Below, piece by piece: positions 23,735 through 34,413 of a stretch of 64,000 nt of DNA. The DNA is taken from NCBI GenBank assembly GCA_946811695.1, contig OX328125.1:45746845-45810844 (forward strand), written 5' to 3'. The notes under the pieces were generated by a model. That model did no database searches and had not been told where the DNA came from. It saw nothing but the letters and a program-made list of their open reading frames with translations. The stretch comes from Gonocerus acuteangulatus. Taxonomy: Eukaryota > Arthropoda > Insecta > Hemiptera > Coreidae. Numbering within the stretch: the first letter of the stretch is position 1; every line of letters starts with the position of its first letter. Position numbers and translations under genes: made by a program.

Positions 23735-24569
23735 AAAACTAAGTTTATAGTAAACCTTAAAAATAGTTTATTTACATAAGTTTATATTAAGATTAACCTA
23801 AGTAAGAGTAAATGTAGCTTCAGTACACTTATATTAATCATTAAGTAGGTAATTTTTTTTTTTTTTTTACGGCGCCGGGCTATCTACAGGTCGCCACCCT
23901 TTTATAAAGCCAACAGCACATAGTCGGTCACCCATTCAGGTACTGACCACGCCCGACGTTTAAGTAGGTAATTATTAAAAAAAAAGGAATTTTTATTATT
24001 TTATTGATTTAAGAATACTTAACTGCAAAATCCCAGAGTTTTTCTTTTAAAATCTAATAGTTTATACTTTTAAGAATGTATCCATGAAAAAAGAACTTGA
24101 TTTTATGGAGCACCTTTTATATATATCGATTTTTGACATTTTTATGTTTTTAATTCATTTTACAGTTGTAAAATAAATAAATAAAATAAAATAATTTATT
24201 TTAAATTAAAATTTTGTTTTTAAATAAATATACTTAGCAACCAGAAACATAACCGATAGTAAATATATTTTTTCCATATTCAAAATATTATTGTGACCAT
24301 TTTGGTGAAAATCCCATTGAGATATCATTAACATTAACAGAGTAATGATTTTTTTAGTAAATGAAAGTCGCTTTGACTTAAATCGTCAGTAAAAGCAGAA
24401 ACAAGTTTCATAGACAACTTTAAAAATTCATAACTCAAAAAGTATTGAAGATATCTAACTAAAATTTGGAATATATCATTAGAATGACCAGTTCAACAAA
24501 TAAAAAAAGTTCCAGGCAATTCTGAGGACATGGGTTTCATGGCCTGGATGATCTGATATGGACTGACCC
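23735..24569. repeat. right arm of 2.18-kb palindromic element
   Basis: Reverse-complement partner of 22390-23182. Ends ..GGACTGACCC. It contains the mirrored SINE at 23855-23958. Confidence 0.85.
23855..23958 (-). mobile_element. 5S-SINE, 5'-truncated, in right arm
   Basis: Mirror of the left-arm SINE, with the same truncation point. It is flanked by a perfect 14-bp duplication TTAAGTAGGTAATT (23841-23854 and 23960-23973), proving an ordinary insertion at this spot before or between arm duplications. Confidence 0.85.
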
Positions 24570-24573
24570 CTAT

Positions 24574-25063
24574 ATCAATTCGTCCAATTATATTTTTTGC
24601 CAAGAGAAAGCATCAAGACTTTTCTGTAGGTTACAATAGACTTTTTTACGTTTTTGTTGGTATTTGCATTCTAAAAGCCATAATATGTAATTAGTAGTCC
24701 AAAGAATGTTTTTTTTTTAATAAATTAAACAGAAAAAACCTTGTTATGATACCTTGGATTAATAGTCACACGAAATATTTCTTGTTCATAAAACAAGAAC
24801 ATTTGTTATCGTAGATTTAATTGTAATATTGCATTGTTTACTAAATTGATTGAGTGTTTACAGAACATAATTACTTTAAAAAAATAAGAAGACATAAATT
24901 AAAAAGTTATTATAACAAATGGCAATTATTACTGTAATAATGGACGTTAAAATTTAAATAAATAATAAATTATTACTGAAAGAGAGTTTCTTATTATTAA
25001 TTCTTTTTTTAACTTTTTCTTTTATATATGTATATTGTTATTGGTATTTAGTCTGTTCATTTT
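24574..25063. other. spacer with SINE-2 tail remnant
   Basis: At about 24938-24972, AATGGACGTTAAAATTTAAA is a solitary SINE-2 3' end. Otherwise unassigned. Confidence 0.5.
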
Positions 25064-25071
25064 TGTTTATA

Positions 25072-25110
25072 GCCCTGATGAAGACTTGAACTTCAAGTCG
25101 AAACGATGGC
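25072..25110 (+). ncRNA. hammerhead-ribozyme-like motif, copy 1
   Basis: Type I layout: stem I GCC (25072-25074) pairs with GGC (25108-25110). Then core CTGATGA (25075-25081), one extra base, and stem II GACTTGAA/TTCAAGTC with a one-base loop. Then GAAA (25100-25103) and a very short stem III region ACGA, followed by T at the cleavage position. Penelope-like elements are known to carry minimal hammerheads of this kind. The A at 25106 breaks the expected ACGU stem III, and the extra base before stem II is non-canonical, so activity is doubtful. Confidence 0.5.
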
Positions 25111-25162
25111 AATAAATCCTCATTTTTGTATAAAAATGTAGTTTTATTAACTATTATTACTG

Positions 25163-25378
25163 AACCCTGACGGGATACCCAAGTGTAATTCGTGTGCACT
25201 GCGTGCCTCAGGTCGTGGCTTCGATTTCCACTAGGGGTGATAGCTTTTCTTTTTTTAAAAAAAGAAAAGGCGTTAGTGCAGTTATTCCTGGAAAATACGT
25301 TAAACTTGTAGAACACCCGTCTCATCAATAAGTCGAGAATCGTTTTCATCAATAAGTGGACGCCAATAAATAAATTAA
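25163..25378 (+). mobile_element. SINE-2, near full length
   Basis: The tRNA-like head has B-box region GTCGTGGCTTCGATTTCC. Then ACTAGGGGTGATAGCTTTTC, a short A/T palindrome and a divergent body ending ACACCCGTC, with tail AAGTGGACGCC followed by AATAAATAAA. Divergence is higher in the body than in the head. Confidence 0.6.
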
Positions 25379-26363
25379 CAATACAATATAAATATGTAGG
25401 GTAAACAGTTAAGTTAAAATTGGTCTTTGTATCAACAATTGCGCATTACGTCTAGAGAATGGATTTACATAAATCCTATCCAAAAGTTTTGTAATTTATT
25501 AGACCCAATAAATGACGTTAACAAAAAAAAATCTTGTTTGCCTTGATGTAAATGATTTTATTGGCAGTTTTTCTTTTGAAAAAAAAAATGAAGTGAAGTA
25601 AATTAATAAGAACTAATGTATTTAATAATAATAAGACATACGTTATTTAATGGGCAAATATTTTACAGATTACCAGTTATATCTTTCTCCTTAGTTAGTT
25701 TCTTCCCTGACAAAAGATACAACTTGCGTGAACAGCTGTACATATAACAATACATTTGAACTACTTCATTTGGAATTTCAATTATTCTTGCTTGTATTAG
25801 TACTAACATTCTCCCCAGCTAGGTTGTAACAACTAGAGAAATTCTACAAACAGGACTCTTTGGAGTTATAATAGAAAGTTGAAGTAAATAATTCTCACTG
25901 TTGCATAAGGGTTTTTCTTCTTCACTCCTTCTTGGGACTCTCACATTTTCAAGGCATAACGTAGCCTTGAAAATAAAATACACTAATAACTACCCACTAT
26001 ATTTAACAGACAAAAATTAGCACTTATCAATTGTGAACCAACACAATTCAAACTAGGATGGGTCCAACAAAAAGTTATTTTGAGAAATTTAACTCACAAA
26101 AAGTGTAAATGAAATATAAAACTCATTAAGGGTTTTTACAGACCTACAGACAAACATAACTTTTCCCCCAATTACTTTAAGACATTTACTATATTTAAAT
26201 AAAAACTTATCGAAAATATAAAAATAACTCATCTAATAGTATACATATTTGCTCTGTTATTTTACAGATCTGTAATTTTTTTCTCCTATTTTTGTCCTTC
26301 TACTGTGTCTATTTTAAGATTTATAATACAATTAACTATTCTTGTTTTGCATTTAAAAAAAAG
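25379..26363. other. unassigned AT-rich DNA
   Basis: No gene or repeat recognised. Confidence 0.4.
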
Positions 26364-27401
26364 TCCGTCACGCAGGAGCTGCATAACTAAGCACTTTCCT
26401 CAGAATTTGGGTAGTGTAGACTGCTTTCCAGAACAATTTGCTTAAAATATCCTACATAAATAAAATAAAAACGTGAATAGTTCTCATTTTGTAATGAGTA
26501 ACTGATCAATTATTAATTTGCATCCAGAGTTATGTTTACACATGGTACCTACTACACTACGTAATAAATACAAAAATCCTCATATTATCGTATTTTGATC
26601 TAACGCAGGAACAGGATACAGTCACTCTAGTGGTAGAAAGCGCTCCTTGCGGCGGCTTTGTGAACCTACGTCTGCCGGCTTTTCTATTCAAATATATTAC
26701 AAATTAAACCCCCGCTTATGAGTTACCCACGACGTATACCGCGTTTCGTTACAATACAGCAGAAATTACGACCGGTAGGAGTATATTAGGAATTTGGGTC
26801 CGGAGTAAACCCCCCCTTCTAATGAACCGATTTAGTTTATTTTTACAACACATATTTACCTGTAGATTAGCACTACGAATACCGAGTTTCGTCGAAATAT
26901 ACCAAAAATCACGGCTGGTAGTGGCGAATTGGTATTGTGGGTCCGGAGTAAACCCCCCCTTCTAATGAACCGATTTAGTTCATTTTTATATCTCACTTTT
27001 CTCTCTATATTACCACTAAGAATACCAAGTTTCGTTGAAATATAACAAATATTACGGCTGACATAGTGAAATAAGTGTTTTGGGTTCGGGGTAAACCCCC
27101 CCTTCCGGTGGACCGAATTTGGTGGTTAACGAACTCGTTCAATCGTTTGCTAATTGAATGCTATATACCAAGTTTCGTGACGAAAAAACAAAAACTCTGG
27201 CCGCTATCGTGTTAACAGACACATATATATATATATATATATATATATGCATATATATATATATATAGATATATATAAATTTTAACGGGGGTCATTTTCG
27301 GTGTCTACTAGGTAGGATCGATAAAGATTTGAAGAAATTTTTCAAAACTTCCGTCATGAGTCCAACCTCAATAGCTACTTTCCTTCGGAGGAAAGTGCTA
27401 A
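26364..27401 (+). mobile_element. Helitron/Helentron-like (DINE-type) element, copy B
   Basis: Same start (TCCGTCACGCAGGAGCTGC), same 3' hairpin and CTAA end as copy A. It lacks about one central unit, plus a short deletion near 26712. The TA tract near the 3' end differs in length. Outside these differences the two copies look nearly identical by eye, implying recent activity. Confidence 0.7.
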
Positions 27402-27644
27402 AAATACGTATATTATCAAAATAAGGATAGAACATGTGTTTCAAAAATAAACACCCACGCCGGATGTAGAAAAAAGTTATCTAGTGTTTGTTTAGTATAG
27501 AATGAATTATTATTTATTTAATTAAACTATTTTTTTGTTATTGAATTCTATACCTACAGGTTGCAGTTAGCAATATTAGTCACTTATAAATGGATTCTGT
27601 AGGGCCACTTTTCAATATTAGCAATATATCGTTTAATAAAAACT
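27402..27644. other. spacer
   Basis: Nothing recognised. Confidence 0.4.
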
Positions 27645-27837
27645 GAGGCGTCTCTCCGTGGTCTAGTGGCTAGCGCCTTAGAGTCATAAGCGGGAGATGG
27701 TGGGTTCGATCCCCACCGGCGGCAGGAATTTTCTCATCCCAAAGCTCGTTGGGAAAATTCCTCGCTGCACCCTGGATGTCGGCGCTAATGGCCCAGTTGT
27801 CGAAGCGCCGTAAAAAAAAAAAAAAAAAAAAAAAAAA
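27645..27837 (+). mobile_element. SINE-1, full length
   Basis: A box TGGTCTAGTGG, B box GGGTTCGATCCC, arms of the body hairpin (GGAATTTTCTCATCCC / GGGAAAATTCC), tail GGCGCTAATGGCC..AAGCGCCGT and a poly(A) of about 27. The head resembles a tRNA but has no clean acceptor stem and is not a gene. Confidence 0.9.
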
Positions 27838-28541
27838 TCATTTATAACTATTAATTACTTCGGTTTATGTATCCTATTTCGAGGTTTCCATACTGGTTCT
27901 TTGCAGATATAAAGGAAATATTTTAAATTTGTATCTTCGTTTTTATGATGTGCTAAAATAATAACGATCAGTACACAAACAAATTAAACGTCCATAACAA
28001 TGTAAATTCTATTAAATAAATATTTCTTTAGTCATACGGGGAATTAGTCTTCGGTTAATAATTAATATATTGTTATATAGTCTAAATTATAGAAACTGAA
28101 ACTATTTGGAAATATTTGAAGACTCATTTAAAAAAATAAATACCACATTTGTTGATTATAAAGAGCTTTTGTTATCTATTCAATTTAAAATTATAATCAT
28201 TCATATTTAATTACTCCAATATGTTTCTTTCTGTAGCATACGATTGTTACTTTTAATTTAGATTTATAAGAATTTTTAATACCTACTTTATCTCTAAAGG
28301 TGCGTCAATTGGTGGAATCAATAGCATCATTCTTTGGTTTCGTTCTATGTAGATTTTTCTTATAATTGCTAAAAAACCTCCATGTCTTTTAAATAATTAG
28401 TCAGTCTTTTCTCAGAAGGCTCTCATAAGAAGTTATTACTATTTAATTATTAGCAAATCACCAGCTCCGAAAATAAATATATAATTAATTTCATTATTGA
28501 TTTTATTTTTTCATTTTGTTAGGTTATACAATTTTATAATA
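27838..28541. other. unassigned AT-rich DNA
   Basis: Nothing recognised. Confidence 0.4.
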
Positions 28542-28553
28542 CATCAGCCTGAC

Positions 28554-28740
28554 GACAACAGCCATAGCAACGTTGAATGCAGCGGTTCCCGCTGATCACC
28601 TAAGTCAAGCAAAGTCAGGCGTTGCCAGTACCTGAATGGGTGACCGACCACGTGCTGTTGTCTTTATAAAAAAAAAACGGTGGCAACCTGTTGATAGCCC
28701 GGCGTAATAGCCCGAGTGTTGATACGCCTTTAAAAAAGAA
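28554..28740 (+). mobile_element. 5S rRNA-derived SINE, full length
   Basis: The head CAACAGCCATAGCAACGTTG followed by the 5S-like GATCACCTAAGTCAAGCAAA and C box CCAGTACCTGAATGGGTGAC. Then the GGTGGCAACCTGTTGATAGC body, a degenerate GGCGTAATAGCCC..GATACGCC tail and short poly(A). Flanks ATCAGCCTGAC and ATCAACCTGAC (28543-28553, 28749-28759) are an imperfect target duplication. Confidence 0.85.
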
Positions 28741-28759
28741 TCAAATTAATCAACCTGAC

Positions 28760-29054
28760 TGCTGATGACTGCTGACTGCAGTGAACGTGTTTGCTGTAAC
28801 ATAAGAGAAGTAACTCACAGATATACTAGGAAGCTATACCATTTCCTGATTTCAGCATTTTACTATTCAGGGTGTCGAGCATGAGTCGGCTGGGAAGCAT
28901 CGATACTCAGAAGTAGTTACTTGCTATTTTACTGGGCGATAAATCCATGTAGCCATCACTCAGGAAGTGTATGTTGACTAATTGGACAGCTGAAGGAAAC
29001 GTAGGCATGAGTCATTGTTAATTACAGATTAAAAAAAAACAAGAACGTCCGAAT
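28760..29054. other. spacer
   Basis: Nothing recognised. Confidence 0.4.
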
Positions 29055-29196
29055 TTTAGCGCGGTTCCTCCCTCCCTCCATAGGGAGAAAACCCACTTAT
29101 GAGGTTAACCTTATGACGCAATCCGGAAGTGCCGACACGAAAATTTCATGTTTTAGGTCCCATAGATCTCTAATATAACGGTGGTTAAAATTTGTG

Positions 29197-29253
<57 letters not shown>
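29055..29253. repeat. dispersed repeat R1, copy 2, with (TA)n
   Basis: Matches 17530-17635 block for block (GCGGTTCCTCCCTCCCTCCA, CTTATGAGGTTAACCTTATG, ACGCAATCCGGAAGTGCCG) and likewise runs into a (TA)n tract (29203-29253). Confidence 0.65.
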
Positions 29254-29257
<4 letters not shown>

Positions 29258-29480
29258 CTGGTCGCTCTCTAGGTGGCTCAAAAATTGTCGGATTTTGATG
29301 AAATTCGGTACAAAAATCTTTCGTCTAATTTGAAAGAGCAAGTTCGTTAACAAGAAGAATCCAACCACCGCAAGATGCTTTTTTTAAAATATTGTTATAA
29401 GACAGTGACTCTATTTACAAGAGAAAAAACATTTACAACACAATTTCTTCGACGATAATTCATTTAGTATTCTCTACATA

Positions 29481-29572
29481 GTCATTACCCCTATCCCGGC
29501 TAGAAAAGGATTGTAACCCGTCCCAAAAATCTGTGTTATGTAAGTGGACGTTAAAATTTAAATAAAATAATA
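29481..29572 (+). mobile_element. SINE-2, 5'-truncated
   Basis: Body CCCTATCCCGGCTAGAAAAG, GTAACCCGTCCC, tail AAGTGGACGTTAAAATTTAA. The segment AACCTGTAGAT present in other copies is deleted. Confidence 0.7.
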
Positions 29573-29907
29573 TAAAAATATTCACATTTTAAATAACCTA
29601 GTAAATTATACGTGATAGATTATTTTGCATTACGGCTTTATTCAAGTTATAACATTATTTGAAACAATCTAGGGGGAAAAATTGAAGAAAAAAGGCTTAC
29701 TTCATAAGAAATGATTGTCATAATGGGCACGTAATGAATATACAAAATATTTACTTTTTTTTAAAAAAAACAAATTCTGCGGCATTAAAGTCGTTTAGAG
29801 ATGCGGGCGTTAAACGAAAAATCTCTGGAAGTTTCTTTCATTTTAATAAATAAATTATTTTACGTCAATTATTATAATTTTCCAGATATTTAATATAGTT
29901 TTTTACT

Positions 29908-30075
29908 ATTATTTAAATTTAACAGGGAATATTAGGACGCGTTATCTATAGGTTCCTACCTTTTCTAGCCAGAATAGTGCTGTTACCTTTTCTTTTTTCC
30001 GATGAAAAGCCACCACGCCTAGTGGGAATCGAACCCACGACCTTAGGTACGCAGGGAACAAGCCATAGAACTTGA
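29908..30075 (-). mobile_element. SINE-2, near full length
   Basis: On the minus strand: head with B box GGTCGTGGGTTCGATTCCC, ACTAGGCGTGGTGGCTTTTC, body CTATTCTGGCTAGAAAAGGT then AGGAACCTATAGATAACGCG, and an A-rich tail. Confidence 0.75.
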
Positions 30076-30710
30076 GCGTGATAAAAATTTCCTGATCTTT
30101 ATTATATGTATATTCCTTTTAGTAGTATTTCTCTTCTGATTCAAATATTTTTAGTTATTACTTTTATAATATAGCCAGAAAATCAACCAGTAAAAACATT
30201 TTTACTGTTTAGTCCCTTTATTAAAACGGCTACACCGTTTCACACCAGCAGACGCCTTTTCAGGAGCACTTGAACTACTTAAAATCGCATTTCCACAGCC
30301 AAACAGTAAGAAGGCTTCAAGTGTCCAAATTTTGAGAAAAATTATTGTTTCACCTTCAGCATAAGTAAGGATCATAAAATTCCAGAAACCCTCTGTTCGT
30401 TGAAAGAGAGGATTCTATAAAGACTTTAGGCCGTAAACCTTGAAGATAAAATTGACATTTCTTCGGGAGATGGTGTGGTTATCAAATCAACCTATCGAGG
30501 CCGAGGTTAAGAGTTAAACTCCTCCGACACTTGAGATTTTTCAAGGTGGGCAAGAAATCCAAGCTTATACAAAGCTTACAAAGGGGGAAAATACGACAGT
30601 CACGTTCTTTATTCATATCATAACCACAAAAACTTCCTTACCTCCTAGTCTGTTCATTGGGGTTAGCGTAAAAGAAGCGAATTCATCCAAGAGAGCTAGA
30701 AAACATATCT
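30076..30710. other. unassigned DNA
   Basis: A minus-strand block near 30210-30260 (CTGAAAAGG..GTGTGAAACGG) superficially resembles hammerhead cores but lacks G8 and a stem II. Otherwise blank. Confidence 0.35.
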
Positions 30711-32085
30711 AGGCGCACGGTAGTGCGCCAGGCCAAGTTCCGGCCTAATCATACTGTGTGTATATTACAGGAGGTCTTAGAGCCGATTTTTACCCTCTCA
30801 TAACTTTCAACCAGGTAAAGATAAAGTTATGAAATTTTACACAGGTATTATACTACTAGATGTGAGTAAAACTGGAAATTTTCATAATTCTACCTCGAAT
30901 AGTTTCTGAGATATAAGCGACCGAAAATCGGGATTCATAGGACTCACTCACTCACTCACTGACTCATCAAAATTATTAGGCACTTCCCATGATGTTAGAG
31001 ACTTGAAATTTTGCATGATGATAGATATTAAGGTGTTATTAAAGGAAAAAATCGAAAAACCCTGAAAAGTTGTGTTTGACTCCGCTTGCGGGGCGGGGGC
31101 GTGCCAGTTTTGTACTTCCTTCGGAAACCCGTCATTCCGTCCGAAACCCATGATCTGGGGTATCAAATGAATCGTCTCGGTATGAAGAACCTATATTTGA
31201 TGTTTTAAGAAACAATTAGACGCATAAAGGCTCGGTCAAAATCTTATACCAGCGGTCTGTCTGTATGTTTGTTCCTTATACAAATCCGTAGCTTTTGACC
31301 AAACTTGGGACACAGATGGGTCTTGATACGGGGAGAATCATAGGCTAGGTTAAATGGTCTATCAGCTGTCTGTCTGTCTGTTTGTTCCTTATGCAAATCC
31401 GTACCGTTTGACCGATTTTGACCAAACTTGGAACACAGATGGGTCTTAATACGACGGGGAGAATCATAGGCTAGGTTAAATGGTCTATCAGCTGTCTGTC
31501 TGTCCGTTTGTTCCTTATGCAGATACACACCGTTTGACCGATTTTGACAAAATTTGACACACATGTTGGTCTTGATCCGGGGAGTGTCATAGGGTAGTTC
31601 AAAATCGTCTATCAGCTGTCTGCCTAACTGTTTATTCCTTATACAAATCCGCACGATTTGATCGATTTTGACCAAACATGGTACATAGGTAGGTCTTTAT
31701 CCGGGTAGTGTCATAGGCTAGGTCAAAATCGTCTATCAGCTGTCTGTCTGCATGTTTGTTCCTTACACAAATTCACTCCGTTTAACCGATTTTGACCAAA
31801 CTTGGCACACAGGTAGGCCTTGGTCCGGGGAATGCACTAGGCTAGGTGAAAAAGGTCTTTCAGCTGACTGTCTGTATGTTTGTCCCTGATACAAATTCAC
31901 ACCGTTTGGCCTATTTTGATCAAACTTGGCACGCAGGTAGGTCTTGATACGGGAGGGTCATTTTACCTATGACGTTTTGTTCCATCGGAAAGCCATCATT
32001 CCTTCCGAAACCCATCAAATGGGGTATCAAATGAATCTTCTTGGTAAGGAGAACCTATATTTGATGTTTTAAGAAACATTTCGAC
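30711..32085. mobile_element. repeat with direct 100-bp flanks and 120-bp minisatellite core
   Basis: A block of about 100 bp (CCGAAACCCAT..GGGGTATCAAATGAATC..ACCTATATTTGATGTTTTAA..GACGCAT) occurs at 31130-31225 and again at 31985-32085. Six tandem units of about 120 bp lie between (31244-31965). The upstream part (30711-31130) contains a (ACTC)n run near 30942-30965. No transposase is visible. The type is unknown. A single diverged unit also lies at 42265-42372. Confidence 0.65.
31244..31965. repeat. 120-bp minisatellite, six units
   Basis: Each unit holds CTATCAGCTGTCTGTCTG, TGTTCCTTA..CAAAT, CGATTTTGACCAAACTTGG and GGTCTTGATACGGGGAG. Unit starts near 31252, 31364, 31484, 31605, 31728 and 31850. 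The spacing is almost always a multiple of three, which leaves a 143-codon minus-strand frame (31244-31675) open by repetition. I do not regard that frame as a gene. Confidence 0.9.
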
Positions 32086-32405
32086 GCATCTTAACAACAA
32101 CAGTTGTGACTTCTTTCTTAAATGTAGTAAATAAAGTCGTAGGGGTTAAATGCATAATATACTTGAAAGCAGATACTAAGTTTTTCATAGTCGAGCCATC
32201 TAAATTACGAAGTTTAGGATCACAAACCCAAAATGTATTGTCTTTGTTCTTATCTTCTTCTTGAAGGCCTTCTACACTTTCCCTATTGTGATCTTTATCC
32301 TCGGAATAAGGTTCCTGTGTTTTACAGTGTAATAGGTTAGTTAAGAGAGCAATCAATTTGTCCTCTAGAGTAATGTCATCTGGAAGAGCTTCTAACTTTT
32401 CTAGT
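32069..32405 (-). CDS. candidate exon, unknown acidic/helical protein
   Basis: The minus-strand frame is open for about 120 codons in a region where chance frames are short. An acceptor CTAATCACTAG|ACTAG at 32405/32406 would start it with RLEKLEALPDDITLEDKLIA. An acidic run (EDKDHNRESVEGLQEEDKNKD) follows, then FWVCDPKLRNLDGSTMKNLV and a helical tail. The last residues before the stop at 32069-32071 read through the conserved edge of the neighbouring repeat (GACGCAT end at 32085), so the natural 3' splice boundary probably lies at or before about 32086 and the stop is not native. I do not recognise the family. It is either a host exon truncated by the repeat or a fragment carried by it. Confidence 0.4.
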
Positions 32406-32420
32406 CTAGTGATTAGATGT

Positions 32421-32808
32421 ATGTAGGTTGATTATTGGTATCAAATATCAAGCAGTAAGGAGAACTTTATGCGGCAACTAAATTTCAATTAATTAATAGT
32501 AATGAGATCCCAAAAAAAAAACATAAATGTGAAATAGAGGCCAAGTTCCTTCCCCCACTAAGAAACACTCCCTTCCCCAAAAATATCCCCTCCTAAAACC
32601 TCCCCAAAACGCCTTACCATTCTACACTCCAAAAAAGTGGTATGAGTTAGTGTATTAAGTGCACCATATTTTCAACCAAAAATATTTGCCAATACAAGAG
32701 ATGATACAAGAAAGAAATGTCCAAGTTCATTACTTGGAAGACCTCATAGTTACGTACTTACTAAGAACAGTAAAGACACTTCAACTGACCTTTAAAAACA
32801 ACAATAAA
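32421..32808. other. spacer with C/A-rich stretch
   Basis: A poly(A)-like and CCCC-rich stretch near 32510-32620, no structure. A 143-codon plus-strand frame starting at 32659 is driven by the hairpin and (TA)n downstream and is not credible as a gene. Confidence 0.4.
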
Positions 32809-32981
32809 AATACTTATATCCAGTTACTAAAATATCACTTTCCTCAAAAAGGTATATCCTTAAACTTGGCAATGTTTAGTTTTCTCTCTAAAGATAATTT
32901 CGGCACAAATAAAACATTGCCAAGTTTAAGAATATACCTGTTTGAGGAAAGTGATATTTTAGTAACTGGATATAAGTATTT
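32809..32981. repeat. hairpin with 72-bp arms
   Basis: Left arm (AAATACTTATATCCAGTTAC...) and right arm (about 32910-32981) are almost perfect reverse complements with a 29-bp loop. A (TA)n tract follows at 32993-33045. Possibly a foldback MITE. Confidence 0.85.
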
Positions 32982-32991
32982 TATATCCAAC

Positions 32992-32992
<1 letters not shown>

Positions 32993-33045
<53 letters not shown>
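32993..33045. repeat. (TA)n microsatellite
   Basis: TA tract directly beside the 32809-32981 hairpin. Confidence 0.95.
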
Positions 33046-33049
<4 letters not shown>

Positions 33050-33514
33050 TACGTTTTCCGGTAGTGGGGTTGCTTAATTCCAGAAGGTGAAACTAAATTC
33101 GTCTTGCCAAAAAATGTCTTTATTTTTATATAATTGTCCCTTATATGCTGGCCACAATTTAAATATATATTAAACTGTTAGGGGTATCGTAAAATTTCAA
33201 AGGATCAAAGTTGTAGCTCTCATCGAGACCTTTCAGGTGCGCTATTTTTTATTTTATCTCAAAGCCTTTTTAACTATAAAAAGTTTATTATAAAGTAAAC
33301 GGGCATTTTTGTTTTTTGGTTTGGCTTAGTAGTATTTAGCGATAAAATGGCAGCAAAAGCCGTACATCACTTTCAAATATAAGTTTTTTTTAGTGATTTA
33401 ATATTAGTTTTATCCAGAGATTGAATGAAATATTTTACTTACCAAACTATTAAAGCAACGGATGGATCAGGTAAGTTGGAACGATAAGGATTAAAGTACA
33501 TCTTTAAGCATTAT
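33046..33514. other. unassigned DNA
   Basis: Nothing recognised. Confidence 0.4.
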
Positions 33515-33665
33515 CTAAATTCCGTATATGTGCTCAACGAGTGTGACGTTTTTGTGAACAGGTGTTTTATGGGAGTTGATTCGACTACAGCATGGCATTG
33601 ACAAAGCATCCTTGTTGAAGTAGTCCACGCATTCAATAGGCCCATCGTTCAAAAAGGTCAATATT
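33515..33665 (-). CDS. candidate terminal exon, unknown protein
   Basis: A minus-strand acceptor ATATTTATTTTAG|AATATTGACC (33665/33666) opens a 49-codon frame beginning ILTFLNDGPIECVDYFNKDA and ending VTLVEHIYGI then TAG (33515-33517). Residue composition is balanced (Cys, His, Pro, Asp), unlike the AT-driven frames around it. No AATAAA lies close downstream on this strand, so it could instead be a transposase remnant or chance. Not recognised. Confidence 0.3.
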
Positions 33666-34376
33666 CTAAAATAAATATTATAAAGTAGGAATCCAAAACT
33701 TCTTATCGTTAAACAAACCAAATTTCTGAGGAGTGAGTGTTTTAAATAAACTCGATTAAAAAGCCGCGCCCGTTTTAAGCTTGTTTTAAGAATAATCTGA
33801 CAATTTAATTTGTTTCTTTTAATTAACAAGTATTAGCTTACGGGGTTTTTGCTCAAATTGAACACTTGAATAGTTGCTGAACGGCTTCGAAGTTCAACGG
33901 TATGTAGAAAGCAGGTAGACGAAGACAGTGAAAGCTACCTACTTCCTCAAAGTGTAGAGGCTTCATCCCAAGTTATTTTCTCTAACTTAAATCTATCATT
34001 TATTTTTATTAAAACTTTGATTCAAGAAATGTATAATTTATTTCCGTTAATATTAAGGCCTCTAGTTTGCCAAGTTATATTCTAAAACAATTGGCATATT
34101 TTTGACTGAATGGTGGCGACAATGCAAGATACTAAACATTCAAAGTCTAAGCTATCATAATTCGATTTATTCTCAGAATTAACGCTTATAGAAACACTTC
34201 TCCTTCTGTGCCACAGTGCGTTTTACCTACCGCGATATTCAGATGATCCAATCGAAAAATTGGATTCGGGGTTCTCTATCAACTGCTGGGCAAATGTAAT
34301 TAGAATAGGATATCTGATATAATCATATCCCGATTCGAAAAATACAATATTTTAAATAATTTATTGTAAATCGGGG
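33666..34376. other. unassigned DNA
   Basis: Nothing recognised beyond AT-rich sequence. Confidence 0.35.
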
Positions 34377-34413
34377 GGGGCGAGGTTAGCTCACTGGTAG
34401 AGCAATAAAATCT
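34377..34413 (+). pseudogene. tRNA 5'-half-like fragment
   Basis: GGGCGAGGTTAGCTCACTGG then TAGAGCAATAAAATC has the form of a tRNA acceptor strand, D arm and A box (compare TAGCTCAGTGGTAGAGC). There is no TTCGA B box within 60 bp, so it is a partial tRNA or SINE head. Confidence 0.4.

Noticed and set aside
30210..30260. Hammerhead-like CTGAAAA..GAAACGG on the minus strand
   Set aside because: Core G8 is lost and no stem II forms.
31244..31675. 143-codon minus-strand ORF
   Set aside because: It is a translation of the 120-bp minisatellite; unit spacing close to a multiple of three keeps the frame open. No domain.
32659..33090. 143-codon plus-strand ORF
   Set aside because: Runs through a hairpin and a (TA)n tract (poly-Tyr/Ile); both arms of an inverted repeat are translated. 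Not a gene.
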